Assembly (NCBI GenBank): GCA_947650365.1
Contig: OX393550.1
Location: forward strand, 52,836,879-52,900,878
Reading direction: 5' to 3'
DNA length: 64,000 nucleotides
Source of the DNA: Chamaelirium japonicum
Taxonomy: Eukaryota > Streptophyta > Magnoliopsida > Liliales > Melanthiaceae
Positions 43,929 to 55,652 of this stretch are shown here, piece after piece. Numbering within the stretch: the stretch's first letter is position 1; each line of letters opens with the position of its first letter. The notes under the pieces are model-generated. The model was not told the origin of the DNA, searched no databases, and saw nothing but the letters and a program-made list of their open reading frames with translations. The position numbers and the translations under genes were made by a program.

Positions 43929-46869
43929 CTAGGCAGGGCCAGTACCCGCGCCGTCATCATCGCCGCGCTTCCTCTTCTTTGACCTTTCGGCCTTATACTT
44001 CTCAATGGCGTCCAGCGCACCCTTCTGAAGGAGCTCACCCAGCTGCGACTGGAGGCGCTCTCGCTGGGTGTTGAGGTCGTGGAGATGTGCCTCCTTCAGC
44101 ACCGCGATCTCGTCCCTGGAGGCTGCCACCAGCCTGCGGAGCTCGAGGACCTCTTTCTGGGCGGCCTCTTTGGCTTTGGTCGCCTCTTGTAGGTCCGCGA
44201 GGGCATGGGCACGAGCATCCTCGACCGAGGCGAGCCCAGTGGTGAGGGTGGCAGCCCGCTGGCGCAGCTGGGCAACCTCTGTGTCAACAGAGGCGGCCTG
44301 CTGGTGCAGCCGGTCCACCTCGGCTCGGAGCTCGCCGGAGTGGTCCATCTGGTGAAGCCAGTGGATGTGCTCATCTACTCTCCTCTCCGAGCCGTGGAGA
44401 GTGTCATCATAGAGAGCAATCGTGTCCCCCGCAACGCCAGCGACCTCATCAGCGAGGGCCCGGCTGACCCGCTCCACCTACGCCAAGGTGAAACAGTTAG
44501 AGAAAGTCTTAGGAGAAATTTCGAACAGAGAGGGATTTAAGGCGAAGAAGTGTGAAGGTAATCTTACCTCGAGGAGCCGGTTGATGAGGGTGATGTAGGG
44601 AGTCCGGGCGAAAATGTTGCACCCCAGGATCTCCCGCGTGAAGTAGGGGGCGCGCTCGGGGTCGCCTGAAGAGGAGCCCGCCTGGCTCACCTCGGTTGGA
44701 GCAGCCGGGGGAGGCGCATCGACGGCAGTAGCGGTGGCCTCGCCCCCTTGAGCGCCGGCACCCCCTTCCTTGATAAGGGGAGGCACGGCGGATCCCCCTT
44801 GTCCGGGCAAGTCTGGGTCCAAGGCTTCCGAGCTGGAGCTCGGAAGGTCGTCCAGGATGGCCCCCAGGTCCGGAGGCCAGTAAACCAACTCGCCCAGCTC
44901 CGGGAGGATAGGAGCCTCGAGAGCAGAGGGAGCGGAGGGGGCAGTGGGCGCAGGCGCGCTGGAAGCGGCAGGCGCGGGCTCGGGCGCGGGCACGCTGGGA
45001 GCCATAGGCGCAGGCGCGGGCGTGGGCACGGGCGCACTGGAATCAGTGGGCGCAGGCACGCTGGAAGCGGTAGGCGCGGGCTCGGGTGCGGGCGCGCTGG
45101 GAGCCATAGGCGCGGGCGCGGGCATGGGCGCGGGCGCACTGGAATCAGCGGGCGCGGGCGCGGGCGCACTGGCAGCAGAGGGCGCGGGCACGCTGGGAGC
45201 CATAGGCGCGGGCACGGGCGTGGCCACGGGCGCGCTAGCAGCAGAGGGCGCGGGCGCGGGCACGCTGCAGCCAGACGCATCCGGTATAGAGGGCGCGGGC
45301 GCGATGGGGGGCGCAGGTGCGCTGGAAGCAGCAGGCGCGCTGGAAGCAGCGTGCGCGGGCGCACTGGGAGCAGACGCAGCCGGTGCGGCGGGCTCGGCAG
45401 CGCGGGCCGGCGCTTCTCCTTCTTTTTCCTCTTCCTCGGCCGAGCTGGAATCCTCGCAGGATTCCAGGCCCGCTTCCTCCAGAGCGGCTTTCCTCCTCTG
45501 CTCCTCAGCGGCTCGCACAAAGGCTTCGTGAGCTTTGCGGACGACATCGTCTTCCCCCGTCGGGCAGGTCGCCGGAGCCCTCTTCTTCTTCTTCTTTATG
45601 TGGGCGCCCTCCATCTCTGGGGTCATTACCGCGACAAAGAGGGGTTTAGAGAGGTCGCCCGGGAACCCGCGCATCAGCACCTCGGCCATTGGGGTTTCCA
45701 CCTCCGCCATGCCAAGAAGGAGCTCGACGCGCGGGTCCTCAGGGTCGACCATCACAACTTGACGTCGTGGGGGTTCTGAAATTGAGGAGTGCGTAGGGAG
45801 ATTGGAACCTAAGGGAGAGTTCGCCTGACCTGGGGCAACCTCGCGGGATGGAGGCGGCGGCGAGGGAATGTCCTCCTCGCGGAGCATGTCGATGGTGTCT
45901 TCATCGGCAAGCCTAATCGGGGAAGCCCGCTTCTTCTTCCCCTTCGTCGCCGAAGAGGTGCCGGCACCGGGGGTCTTGGGAGCCGCCTTGGAGGTCGCCC
46001 CGGCTCGGCGAGAGACCGCCACCTTCTGGCGCATGTTCTTCTGGCGGGTGGTGATGGCGCCAGTCCGAAGATCCTTCCAGAGGAAGGAGAAGTCCGGAGC
46101 CAGGATCTTCTCGGGAGTTCGCCCATCGAGGAACTCCAAGATCGCCTTGTCGAGCGTTTGTTCTTGGGCCTCAGAGATACATTTCTTCCCTTTGGCACGG
46201 TACTCAGCGATCTTTGAAGTTGGGGAGGGGCGGCCTTCCGGGGTGAGCAGGAACGCCTGCGCAGGGACCTCGCCACTCCCCCGCGACGACGAAGGGGTAC
46301 TCTTTCCAGTACCTATCCTTGTTTTTGACCGCGGAGAAGGGGAGCACCTCGTCGGAGCGGCCTGTGAGGTAGAACAGGCCGCAGCCCACCTCGTTGAAGA
46401 CGGGCCTCGGCTTGAGGAACCACTTCTTCAGGAGGTAGGCGAGGGGGATCCTCACGTTAAGGGCTTACTCGATTCGAGAAATCCCGTAGAGGATCCCCCA
46501 TGAGTTTCCCGGAAGCTGGGCGGGGCATAAGCCCGCCAGCTCCAGTAGCTCGCTGGCCAAATGGTTTAGGAGGAGCCGGAGCCCTGACCAGACCTGCCCC
46601 ACGGAGACCGCGGTGCCGGAGAGCGGCCTCCCCGAGCGAGGGAGGGGCAAAATGGCAAGCTCCCGGGGAATTCCCACCGCAGTCTGCAGACTGTCGGGGA
46701 CAGGCGCGCCCCCGATGTCATGCAGCCAGATGACGGCGGGCACCTTGGGGGGAGCCTCGCCCTCAGTGCCGGAAGCGCGCACTGAGAGAGGAGCGACGTC
46801 GAGAGGCTCCTCTTGGGAGGGCGCAGCGGCAGCAGCAGTAGAAGAAGAAGCGGCAGCAGAGGAAGCCAT
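43929..46869 (-). pseudogene. Antisense ORF of Tat element 2: gypsy-type 'Transposase_28'-like protein, 2 exons, damaged
   Basis: Runs against gag-pol. ATG 46869, 103 bp after a TATA box; exon 1 to 44568, intron 44567-44478, exon 2 44477-43929 (TAG). The N-terminus is Ala/Ser-rich, then LCPAQLPGNSWGI, matching LCPGQ...NSWRI in element 1, then RYWKEYPFVV. Damage: TAA 46465-46467 in frame, and a frame change near 46275. The middle is basic, then a long Pro/Ala 'APAP' tract (about 44900-45420) from a GC-rich minisatellite, and an acidic stretch SSSAEEEEKEGE. Exon 2 is coiled coil (LRAEVDRLHQQAASVDTEVAQL region) with a SKKRKRG tail resembling a nuclear signal. Same architecture and last-intron phase as element 1. 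Function unknown. Confidence 0.82.
44478..44567 (-). other. Intron of the element 2 antisense gene (90 bp)
   Basis: Minus strand: CTCGAG|GTAAGA ... GCGTAG|GTGGAG. Phase 0. Without splicing the frame ends at TAG 44478-44480 after a non-coiled tail; with splicing it enters the coiled-coil exon. This matches intron 2 of the element 1 antisense gene in phase and place. Confidence 0.8.
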
Positions 46870-46964
46870 GAGTGCGAGAGCGTGCTAGCGAGCTGCGAGC
46901 TGAAAGCTAAGGAGGAAGGGAGAGCTGTTTTTCACGCAGCGGTAAAAAACGCCCCCCCATCTCC

Positions 46965-46972
46965 TATTTATA
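46965..46972 (-). promoter_or_regulatory. TATA box of the element 2 antisense gene
   Basis: TATAAATA on the minus strand within GCCTATAAATAGGAG, 103 bp before ATG 46869. The start site is predicted near 46935. Confidence 0.72.
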
Positions 46973-47082
46973 GGCAGGCGAGAGACAAGTGAATCAGGCC
47001 GCAGTTAATGCCCGAGCACGCCCAACGAGGCGACATGACGGTTGTCGAAGCGACAGCTCGTTTCTTTCCAATCGTCAAGAGC

Positions 47083-47088
47083 CACGTG
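47083..47088 (-). promoter_or_regulatory. G-box upstream of the element 2 antisense gene
   Basis: CACGTG in GCCACGTGG, followed closely by a near-G-box CCACGCGTGG (47091-47100). About 110 bp upstream of the TATA box. Confidence 0.5.
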
Positions 47089-47160
47089 GGCCACGCGTGG
47101 AAAAGGCTGCGCCGGCGCCGACGCTGTCCTTTACTGACAGAAAAAGGAGCGAATAAGATG

Positions 47161-47174
47161 AAGACACGTGTCTT
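47161..47174 (-). promoter_or_regulatory. 14-bp palindromic G-box shared with element 1
   Basis: AAGACACGTGTCTT, a perfect palindrome about 190 bp upstream of the TATA box. It is identical to the centre of 8736-8751 in element 1. Of the surrounding promoter only a few bases agree. Confidence 0.7.
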
Positions 47175-47279
47175 GCGCCGATCGGGATCTCATGATGAGA
47201 TTTATTGTATCAGCATCGAGCCTCGTGCCGCATTTAAGCTGAGGCGACCGTCGGAGATTCGGAGCGATACCCAAGTCAC

Positions 47280-48272
47280 AAGATCGCCCGTGGCTGGTGC
47301 CCGCAGCTCGCCCGAAGCAGACCCTGGCCGCGTGTGACAAGCTCGCACCGGAAGGAGATCGCTCGTGGCTGACGCTCCCGGCCCGCCCAGCGTTTGTGAA
47401 ATACTGGGAGTCAAAACTCTCGACGCAGATCGCCCACGGCTGATGCCCAAGCTCGCCCGAAGCAGACCCTGGCCGCGTGTGATAAGCTCACACCGGAAGG
47501 AGATCGCTCGTGGCTGACGCTCCTGGCCCGCCCAGCGTTTGTGAAATACTGGGAGTCAAAACTCTCGACGCAGATCGCCCACGGCTGGTGCCCAAGCTCG
47601 CCCGAAGCAGACCCTGGCCGTGTGTGACAAGTTCGCACCAGAAGGAGATCGCTCGTGGCTGACGCACCCGGCCCGCCCAGCGTCTGTGAAATACTGGCAG
47701 TCAAAGCTCTCGGCGCAGATCGCCCACGGCTGGCGCCCAAGCTCGCCCGAAGCAGACCCTGGCCGTGTGTGACAAGCTCGCACCGGAAGGAGATCGCTCG
47801 TGGCTGATGCTCCGGCCCGCCCAGCGTTTGTGAAATACTGGGAGTCAAAACTCTCGACGCAGATCACCCACGGTTGGTGCCCAAGCTCGCCCGAAGCAGA
47901 CCCTGGCCGCTTGTGACAAGCTCGAACCGGAAGGAGATCGCTCGTGGCTGACGCTCCCGGCCCGCCCAGTGTTTGTGAAATACTGGGAGTCAAAACTCTC
48001 GACGCAGATCGCCCACGGCTGGTGCCCAAGCTCGCCCAAAGCAGACCCTGGCCGCGTGTGACAAGCTCGTACCAGAAGGAGATCGCTCGTGGCTGACGCA
48101 CCCGGCCCGCCCAGCGTCTGTGAAATACTGGCAGTCAAAGCTCTCGGCGCAGATCGCCCACGGTTGGCGCCCAAGCTCGCCCGAAGCAGACCCTGGACGT
48201 GTGTGACAAGCTCGCACCGGACGGAGATCGCTCGTGGCTGATGCTCCGGCCCGCCCAGCGTTTGTGAAATAC
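47280..48272. repeat. Array B of element 2: 145-bp tandem repeat, about seven copies
   Basis: Units marked by CCGGAAGGAGATCGCTCGTG near 47348, 47493, 47638, 47783, 47927, 48072 and 48217, spacing 144-145 bp. Each contains GCCCGCCCAGCGT, ACTCTCGACGCAGATCGCCC and GAAGCAGACCCTGGCCG. Alternate units are slightly closer to each other (two-unit variants such as GGCAGTCAAAGC). It lies between the antisense promoter and the PPT, as the 118-bp array does in element 1. Several minus frames are open across units only because stops are rare. Confidence 0.9.
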
Positions 48273-48420
48273 TAACAGTCAAAGCTCTCGGCGCAGACCG
48301 CCCACGGTTGGTGCTCGCAGTCCGCCAGGTGGAGGTCACAAATGACTAGAACTCCCAATTTGACCGTCGTGTGCAATAAGACTCCTGAGCAAGCGCCAAA
48401 GTCTCCTTGGTCGCTCTCTC
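48273..48420 (+). other. 3' untranslated end of element 2
   Basis: Starts inside the last repeat unit and runs through unique sequence (ATGACTAGAACTCCCAATTT) to the PPT. Its twin is 35682-35829. Confidence 0.7.
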
Positions 48421-48432
48421 AGGAGGGGGTAA
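48421..48432 (+). other. Polypurine tract of element 2
   Basis: AGGAGGGGGTAA directly before TGTTGGGGG. The GGAGGGGGTAA core is the same as in element 1 and fixes the LTR start, which otherwise could be misplaced upstream in the repeats. Confidence 0.85.
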
Positions 48433-49523
48433 TGTTGGGGGTAGCTGAAATCTGCCCTGGAGTTCGCACCCCCCCTCCGCGCTCACCAAATCACCTTGAC
48501 AGGGAGCGAGATCCACATTGGGCTGAAGGGGCCTTAGGCTAAAAGCTCGCTCAGGAGCTCGCCCAAGCTCGCGCAGGAGTTCGCTGGAGATGGCAGCGGG
48601 AGTTAGACCGTCATGCACATAAAGATACCGGCACCACAAACGCCCCTAGCTCATGCAGGAGCTCGCCCAAGCTCGCGCAGGAGCTCGCCCAAGCTCGCGC
48701 AGGAGCTCGCCCAAGTTCGCCCTTGCCTGTGGATCTTATAGACCCCAGGATACCAAGGGGTAGGGAACTCGCCCAGGAGCTCGCCCTCCCCCCCCATGCT
48801 AACCAAATCACCTTGATAGGGAGCGAGCTCCACATTGGGCCGAAGGGGCCTTAGGCAAAGAGCTCGCTCAGGAGCTCGCCCAAGCTCGCTCAGGAGCTCG
48901 CCCAAGCTCGCTCAGGAGCTCGATCAAGCTCGCTCAGGAGCTCGCCCAAGCTCGCTCAGGAGCTCGCCCAAGCTCGCCAGAACTCCCCAGTTTATCGAAG
49001 AGGTCGCTCCCGCGAGGTCCGACTCTTGATAGATATGGAAGAGAAGGCGGAGCAATGGAGGGCGAGCTCGCCCTGGCTTCCCACCGGAGGGCGCCCACAG
49101 TGCACGAAGATCTCCCAGACTTGAATATTCCAGAATAGCCACCTGGCAGCAACAAGAAAGATGCTCTCCCCTACTCAAACCGCCTGGCAGGCTCGACGAC
49201 AAAGAATGTCAGGGACGCGAGTACCAAGGACTGTCAGAGACCCACGCGAGCCAGAACGTGGGGGTCTAGAAGGCTCTGGAAAGAATCTCCACGTGTCGGG
49301 CCACGGTAGGTCGCCAATGTCTATAAATGCTCACCCCCAGGCTCCAGAGTACAGGTTTGAAACCCTTTTCCCTACCACTTTCGCCCACTAAAGCTCGCCG
49401 TTGTGCACCTGAGACTGACTTGAGCGTCGGAGGGTCTGCGCTCCTAAGGGAGCCAGCCGTTCTCACGCTTTTTCTTTGTCTTGCAGGTAGCCCGCACGGA
49501 CCAGCGAAAAAATCCCCCGAACA
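48433..49523 (+). repeat. Element 2, 3' LTR
   Basis: 1091 bp, TGTTGGGGG...CCCCCGAACA. It is longer than the 5' LTR mainly through extra 22-bp units (48858-48975). TATA box 49322-49328. Its right end meets satellite (GATCGTACGAATG) directly. Confidence 0.9.
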
Positions 49524-50530
49524 GATCGTACGAATGAATTAGAATGGATCGTGTGAAAGAATTAGAATGGATCGTACGAATGAATTAGAATGGATCGTGC
49601 GAATGAATTAGAATGGATCGTACGAATGAATTAGAATGGATACATTTGTGCGAATGAATTAGAATGGATCGTACGAATGAATTAGAATGGATCGTATGAA
49701 TGAATTAGAATGGTCGTACGATTCATTCTAATTCATTCATACGATCTATTCTAATTCATTCATACAATCCATTCTAATTCTTTCACACGATCCATTCTAA
49801 TTCATTCGTACGATCCATTCTAATTTATTCGCACAATCCATTCTATTTCATTCGTACGATCCATTCTTACTCATTGGTACGATCCATTCTAATTCATTCG
49901 CACGAATGTATCCATTCTAATTCATTCGTACGAATCCATTCTAATTCATTCGTACAATCCATTCTATTTCATTCGTACGATCCATTCTTACTCATTCGTA
50001 TGATCCATTCTAATTCATTCACACGAATTGATCGAACGAATGAAATAGAATGGATTGTGCGAATGAATTAGAATGGATCGTACGAATGAATTAGAATGGA
50101 TCGTATGAATGAATTAGAATGGATCGTACGAATGAATTAGAATGGATCGTACGAATGAACTAGAATGGATATATTCGTGCGAATGAATTAGAATGGATCG
50201 TACGAATGAATTAGAATGGATCGTACGAATGAATTAGAATGGATCTTACGAATGAATTAGAATGGATCGTATGAATGAATTTGAATGGATCGTACGAATG
50301 AATTAGAATGGATACATTCGTGCGAATGAATTAGAATGGATCGGACGAATGAATTAGAATGGATCGTACGAATGAATTAGAATGGATCGTACGAATAAAT
50401 TAGAACGGATACATTCGTCCGAATGAATTAGAATGGATCATACGAATGAGTAAGAATGGATCGTACGAATGAAATAGAATAGATTGTACGAATGAATTAG
50501 AATGGATCATACGAATGAATTAGAATGGAT

Positions 50531-50675
50531 CGTGTGAAAGAATTAGAATGGATTGTATGAATGAATTAGAATGGATCGTATAAATGAATTAGAATGGATC
50601 GTGCGAATGAATTCGAATGGATCGTACGAATTCATTCTAATTCATTCATACAATCCATTCTAATTCTTTCACACG
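50531..50675. repeat. Fold-back junction with 58-bp spacer, orientation B (second copy)
   Basis: Left arm 50531-50574, spacer 50575-50632, right arm from 50633. Spacer orientation as at 34959-35016, opposite to 5099-5156 and 25221-25278. Confidence 0.78.
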
Positions 50676-50711
50676 ATCTATTCTAATTCATTCGTAGGAT
50701 CCATTCTAATT

Positions 50712-50865
50712 CATTCGTACAATCTATTCTATTTCATTCGTACGATCCATTCTTACTCATTCGTATGATCCATTCTAATTCATTCGCACAAATGTATCCA
50801 TAATGGATCATACGAATGAGTAAGAATGGATCATACGAATGAAATAGAATGGATTGTGCGAATGA
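50712..50865. repeat. Fold-back junction with 27-bp spacer, orientation A (third copy)
   Basis: Left arm to 50774, spacer 50775-50801, right arm from 50802 (AATGGATCATACG). Same structure as 24750-24900 and 26215-26365. It lies only about 100 bp from the 58-bp-spacer fold-back. Confidence 0.8.
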
Positions 50866-52884
50866 ATTAGAATGGACCGTACGAATGAATTAGAATGGAT
50901 ACATTCGTGCGAATGAATTAGAATGGATCGGACGAATGAATTAGCATGGATCGTGCTATTGAATTAGAATGGAACGTACGAATGAATTAGAATGGATCGT
51001 GTGAAAGAATTAGAATGGATTGTATGAATGAATTAGAATGGATCGTGCGAATGAATTAGAATTGATCGAACGAATGAATTAGCATGGATCGTGCTAATGA
51101 ATTAGAATGGATCGTGCGAATGAATTAGAATGGATCGTACGAATGAATTAGCATGGATCGTACGAATGAACTAGAATGGATACATTCGTGTGAATGAATT
51201 AGAATGGATCGTACGAATGAATTAGAATGGATCGTATGAATGAATTAGAATGGATCGTACGAATGAATTAGAATGGATACATTCGTGCGAATGAATTAGA
51301 ATGGATCGTACGAATTAATTAGAATGGATCGTGCGAATGAATTAGAATGGATCGTACGAATGAATTAGAATGGATTCGTACGAATGAATTATAATGGATA
51401 CATTCGTGCGAATGAATTAGAATGGATCGTACCAATGAGTAAGAATGGATCGTACGAATGAAATAGAATGGATTGTGCGAATGAATTAGAATGGATCGTA
51501 AATGGATATATTTGAACGAATAAATTAGAATGGATCATACGAATGAATTAGAATGGATCGTACGAATGAATTAGAATGGATAGTGCGAATGAATTAGAAT
51601 CGATCGTACGAATGAATTAGAATGGATCGTACGAATGAATTAGAATGGATCATATGAATGAGTAAGAATGTATCGTACGAATGAATTAGAATGGATCGTA
51701 CGAATGAATTAGAATGGATCGTACGAATAAATTAGAATGGATATATTCGTCCGATTGAATTAGAATGGATCATACGAATGAGTTAGAATAGATCGTACGA
51801 ATGAATTAGATTGGATCGTACGAAGGAATTAGAATGGATCGTACGAATGAATTACAATGGATATATTCGTGCAAATGAATTAGAATGGATCATACGAATG
51901 AGTAAGAATGGATCGTATGAATAAAATAGAAAAGATTGTACGAATGAATTAGAATGGATCCTACGAATGAATTAGAATAGATCATGTGAAAGAATTAGAA
52001 TGGATTGTATGAATGAATTAGAATGGATCGTACGAATGAATTAGAATGGATCGTACGAAGGAATTAGAATGGATCATGCGAATGAATTAGAATGGACCGT
52101 ACGAATAAATTAGAATAGATCGTACGAATGAATTAGAATGGATCGTACGAAGGAATTAGAATGGATCGTACGAATGAATTAGAATGGATATATTCGTGCA
52201 AATGAATTAGAATGGATCGTATGAATGTATTAGAATGGATCGTACGAATGAATTAGAATGGATCGTGTGAAAGAATTAGAATGGATCATACGAATGAATT
52301 AGAATGGATCGTGCGAATGAATTAGAATGGATCGTACGAATGAATTAGAATGGATACATTTGTGCGAATGAATTAGAATGGATCGTACGAATGAATTAGA
52401 ATGGATCGTATGAATGAATTAGAATGGATACATTCGTGCGAATGAATTAGAATGGATCAGACGAATGAATTAGAATGGATCGTACTAATGAATTAGAATG
52501 GATCAAATGAATGAATTAGAATGGTTACATTCATGTGAATGAATTAGAATGGATCGTACGAATGGATTAGAATGGATCGTACGAATGGATTAGAATGGAT
52601 ACATTCGAGCGAATCAATTAGAATGGATCGTACGAATGAATTAGAATGGATCGTACGAATGGATTAGAATGGATCCTACGAATGGATTAGAATGGATACC
52701 TTTGTGCATATGAATTAGAATGGATCGTACGAATGAATTAGAATGGATCCTATTAATGAATTAGAATGGATCGTATGAATGTATTAGAATGGATACATTT
52801 CTGCACGATCCATTCTAATTCATTCGCACGAATGTATCCATTCTAATTCATTCGTACGATCCATTCTAATTCATTCGTACGATC

Positions 52885-54209
52885 TGTTGGGGGTAGCTGA
52901 AATCTGCTTTGGAGTTCGCCCCCCCCCCCCCCTCTACGTGCTCACCAAATCACCTTGACAGGGAGCGAGATCCACATTGGGCTGAAAAGGCCTAGGCCAA
53001 GAGCACTCTCAGGAGCTCGCCTAAGCTCGTTGGAGATCGCCTGAGATCGCCAGGAGCTCGCCAAACTCGCTCAGGAGCTCGCCAAGCTCGCTCAGGAGCT
53101 TGCAGTGGTAGCGGAAGTTAGATCGTCATGCATAACAAAGACACCGGCATCGCAAGCGCCCCTAGCTCATGCAGGAGCTCGCCCAAGCTCGCGTAGGAGC
53201 TCGCCCAAGTTCGCCCTTGCCTGTGGATCTCATAGACCCCAGGATTCTAAGGGGTGGGGAACTCGCCCGGGAGCTCGCCCTCCCCCCCCCCATGCTAACC
53301 AAGTCACCTTGACAGGGAGCGAGCTCCACATTCGGCCGAAAGTGCTTTAGGCAAAGAGCTCGCTCAGGAGCTCTCCCAAGCTTGTTCAGGAGCTCGCCTA
53401 AGCTCTCTCAGGAGCTCACCCAAGCTCGTTCAGGAGCTCGCCCAAGCTCGCTCAGGAGCTCGCCAAGCTCGTTCAGGAGCTCGCCTAAAGCTCGCTCAGG
53501 AGCTCGCCTAAGCTCTCTCATGAGCTCGCCCAAGCTCGCTCAGGAGCTCGCCAAGCTCGTTCAGGAGCTCGCCTAAGCTCTCTCATGAGCTCGCCAAGCT
53601 CGCTCCGGAGATCGCCTAAGCTCTCTCAGGAGTTCGCCAAGCTCGCTCAGGAGCTCGCTTAGCTCGCTCCAGAGCTCGCCCAAGCTCGCCCCGACCCCTG
53701 TTTATCGAAGGGGTTGCCCCCGCGAGGTCCGACTCTTGATAAATATGGACGAAAGGACAGAGCAGTGCCGGGCGAGCTCCCATTTGCTCCCTCCCTGAGA
53801 CCGCCCAGACTTAAACATTCCAGAACAGCCAGCTGGCAGTGACAGGAAAGATACTCTCCCCCACTCAAACCGCCTGGTAGGCTTGACGACAGAATGTCAG
53901 GGCACGAGTACCAAGGACTGTCAGACCCACGCGAGCCAGAACGTGGGGGTCTAGAAGGCCCTGGAAGAATCTCCGCGTGTCGGGGCACGGTAGGTCGCCG
54001 ATTGCTATAAATGCTCACCCCCAGGCTCCATAATAGAGGGTCGGAATCCTTTTCCCTACCACTTTGGTATACCACAGCTCGCCGTTGTGCCACCGTGACT
54101 GACTTGAGCGTCGGAGAGTCTGCACTCCTAAGGGAGCCAGCCGTTCTCACGTTCTCTTTTCTTTATCTTGCAGGCAGCCCGCATGGACCAGCAAAAAATC
54201 CCCCAAACA
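52885..54209 (+). repeat. Element 3, 5' LTR
   Basis: 1325 bp, TGTTGGGGGTAGC...CCCCCAAACA. It is longer than the element 2 LTRs because of expanded 22-bp units. A C-homopolymer (52920-52932) and point changes mark it as older or more diverged. TATAAAT at 54006-54012. Confidence 0.88.
53355..53690. repeat. Expanded 22-bp minisatellite in the element 3 LTR
   Basis: About 15 degenerate copies of the AAGCTCGCTCAGGAGCTCGC-type unit of 20-23 bp, against about four in the 5' LTR of element 2. Variants include CTCTCTCAGGAGCTC and CTCGTTCAGGAGCTC. Confidence 0.88.
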
Positions 54210-54299
54210 TTTGGTGTCGTCTGTGGGATCTTCGACTGGTTCCTGCGAGAACACCCACGACCACGCGGTTGAGCGTCGTCGGCTCTCGTAACCCCAAAG

Positions 54300-55652
54300 A
54301 TGGCGCCGGCGACAAGGGGACGCAGGCGAACGAGGACCCGCGCAAGGTCTGCGCTCAGCGAACCTCCTGTTGAGACCACCCAGCCCCATGTCCCGCTCAG
54401 TGACCAGCTCCTGTTGGAGATGTTGGCCACCCAGCGGGCCATGATGGAGGAACTGACGCGACTGCGTCAGGTTCCGGCGGCCAGCCGACGCTCCGGGCCG
54501 GCGAATACGGCACCTCCGGTGCGACCACCAGCGTCAACATCGCATCCGCCTACGACCGTTCCGGCGCGGCAGGTTTCACGCCAGGAACCCCCGGTCGAGA
54601 GAGCGGCCGTGCGCAGGATACCGGAAACCCCGCTGACGAGGTTGCAGAAGCTAGTAACCCAGCGGTCTAGCAACCAGGCGACCTCACGCGCGACCGTCCC
54701 TTGCCACCGTAGCCGGAGCGTTGATTCTGACAGGTCGGAGGCAAGGTCTCTAGAGCGGGATCACGACCCGCGCCATTGGCGACGAGGGAAAGAGCCTGCG
54801 GTGGCTATACTCTCCGAAGCTCGCGAGGCAACGGCCACCCACAGACCAACTGACGCACTGAAGGAATCCGCGGGCGAACAGTAAGGAGGCCGCCGAGCGG
54901 TAGCCCCCGAGGGTCGCCGCGGGGTGGGTCCGACCTTGCCACGAGGGAGCATACAAGACCGCCTAGAACCTGCACAGCCGCCTCTGGGAGTTCTCCCCGG
55001 GCACTGGCAGCGATCTAGCGCGCCAGTAGATTTACTGGAAGACCTCGCCGCCCACGGAGGTAGCTCGCCTTTCACCAGCGAGGTCCACCAAGGGGGTTTT
55101 CCGCACCACTGGACCCCCCCGAAGTTTGTATTGTTCGCCGGGTCGCAGGATCCCGTTGACCATCTCTTGGTCTACAGAGAGCTTCTGTTTTTCCGGGACC
55201 AGGACCACGTCTTGTGCCGAGCTTTCCCGAGCAGCTTGACGGGCTCGGCGTTAAATTGGTTCCACAAGTTGCCGCCTGGCATGATCCCCGACTTTCCAAC
55301 TCTCTCTAGGCTATTCCTGTAGCAGTATCGCTGCAATAGGCAGCCCCCGAAGAGAATCGAGTCTCTGTTTACTCTAGCCATGGGAGCTCGCGAAACGCTC
55401 CGGTGCTTCGCAAAGCGATTCCGAAGCGCCTACCTCGCTCTGGAGGACGTTGTCGGCCAAGATCTCATGACGGTGAGCGCATTCCGGAACTCCCTCCCCG
55501 AGGGAAGCAAGCTTCATGACGCCCTGGTAATCAAGGATCCCCGCACGATCGTAGAGCTATTCGCCCTTATCAAGCAGCACATCAGGCTCGAGGATGCGGT
55601 GTTAGACCGGAAGGGAAAGGCAGTCAAGCAGCGACCTCCTCCGGCTCTGTGA
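54300..55652 (+). pseudogene. Gag of element 3, two or more stops
   Basis: The same start and length as gag of element 2, in one frame, with stops at TAA 54882-54884 (element 2: CGA) and TAG 55320-55322 (element 2: GAG). The first part is intact where element 2 has its TGA at 37138. Capsid-like region HHWTPPKFVLFAGSQDP to QHIRLEDAVLDRKGKA. It ends at TGA 55650-55652, the same stop position as in element 2. After it, 162 bp of linker match 38329-38490, including another TAG where element 2 has CAG. Confidence 0.87.

Larger units (their letters stand above)
35842..49523 (+). mobile_element. Tat-lineage Ty3/gypsy LTR retrotransposon, element 2 (GC-rich family)
   Basis: 13.7 kb: LTR 35842-36888, PBS, gag, protease, RT, first and second RNase H, integrase (to 42936), 78-bp array A, antisense gene 43929-46869 (minus), 145-bp array B (about 47280-48272), PPT, LTR 48433-49523. 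Termini are TGTTGGGGG and CCCCCGAACA, an imperfect inverted pair. The plan equals that of element 1, but sequence and base composition differ, so it is a separate family. No target duplication is seen, since the left LTR is preceded by element sequence (35682-35841). Multiple stops and frameshifts show a long-dead copy. Confidence 0.9.
49524..52884. repeat. Satellite array, block 3
   Basis: The same satellite between element 2 and element 3. Orientation by eye: forward to 49725, reverse to about 50030, forward to 50632, reverse to 50801, forward to about 52805, reverse to 52884. It shares long patterns with the other blocks, for example the ACCAATGAGTAAGAATGG context near 51430 (also near 4590 and 30367). 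No gene. Confidence 0.93.

Noticed and set aside
44748-45779. Plus-strand 343-codon frame rich in Gly/Arg
   Set aside because: It is the shadow of the Pro/Ala-rich antisense coding sequence on the other strand; no domain, no promoter.
47202-48339. Minus-strand open frames up to 181 codons with repeated 'HTRPGSASGEL' text
   Set aside because: The 145-bp array is read in rotating frames (145 is not a multiple of three), so the protein repeat is a by-product of the DNA repeat.
49874-50071. Open frame across satellite monomers
   Set aside because: Chance opening in a 23/28-bp repeat at a strand switch; not kept in other copies of the repeat.
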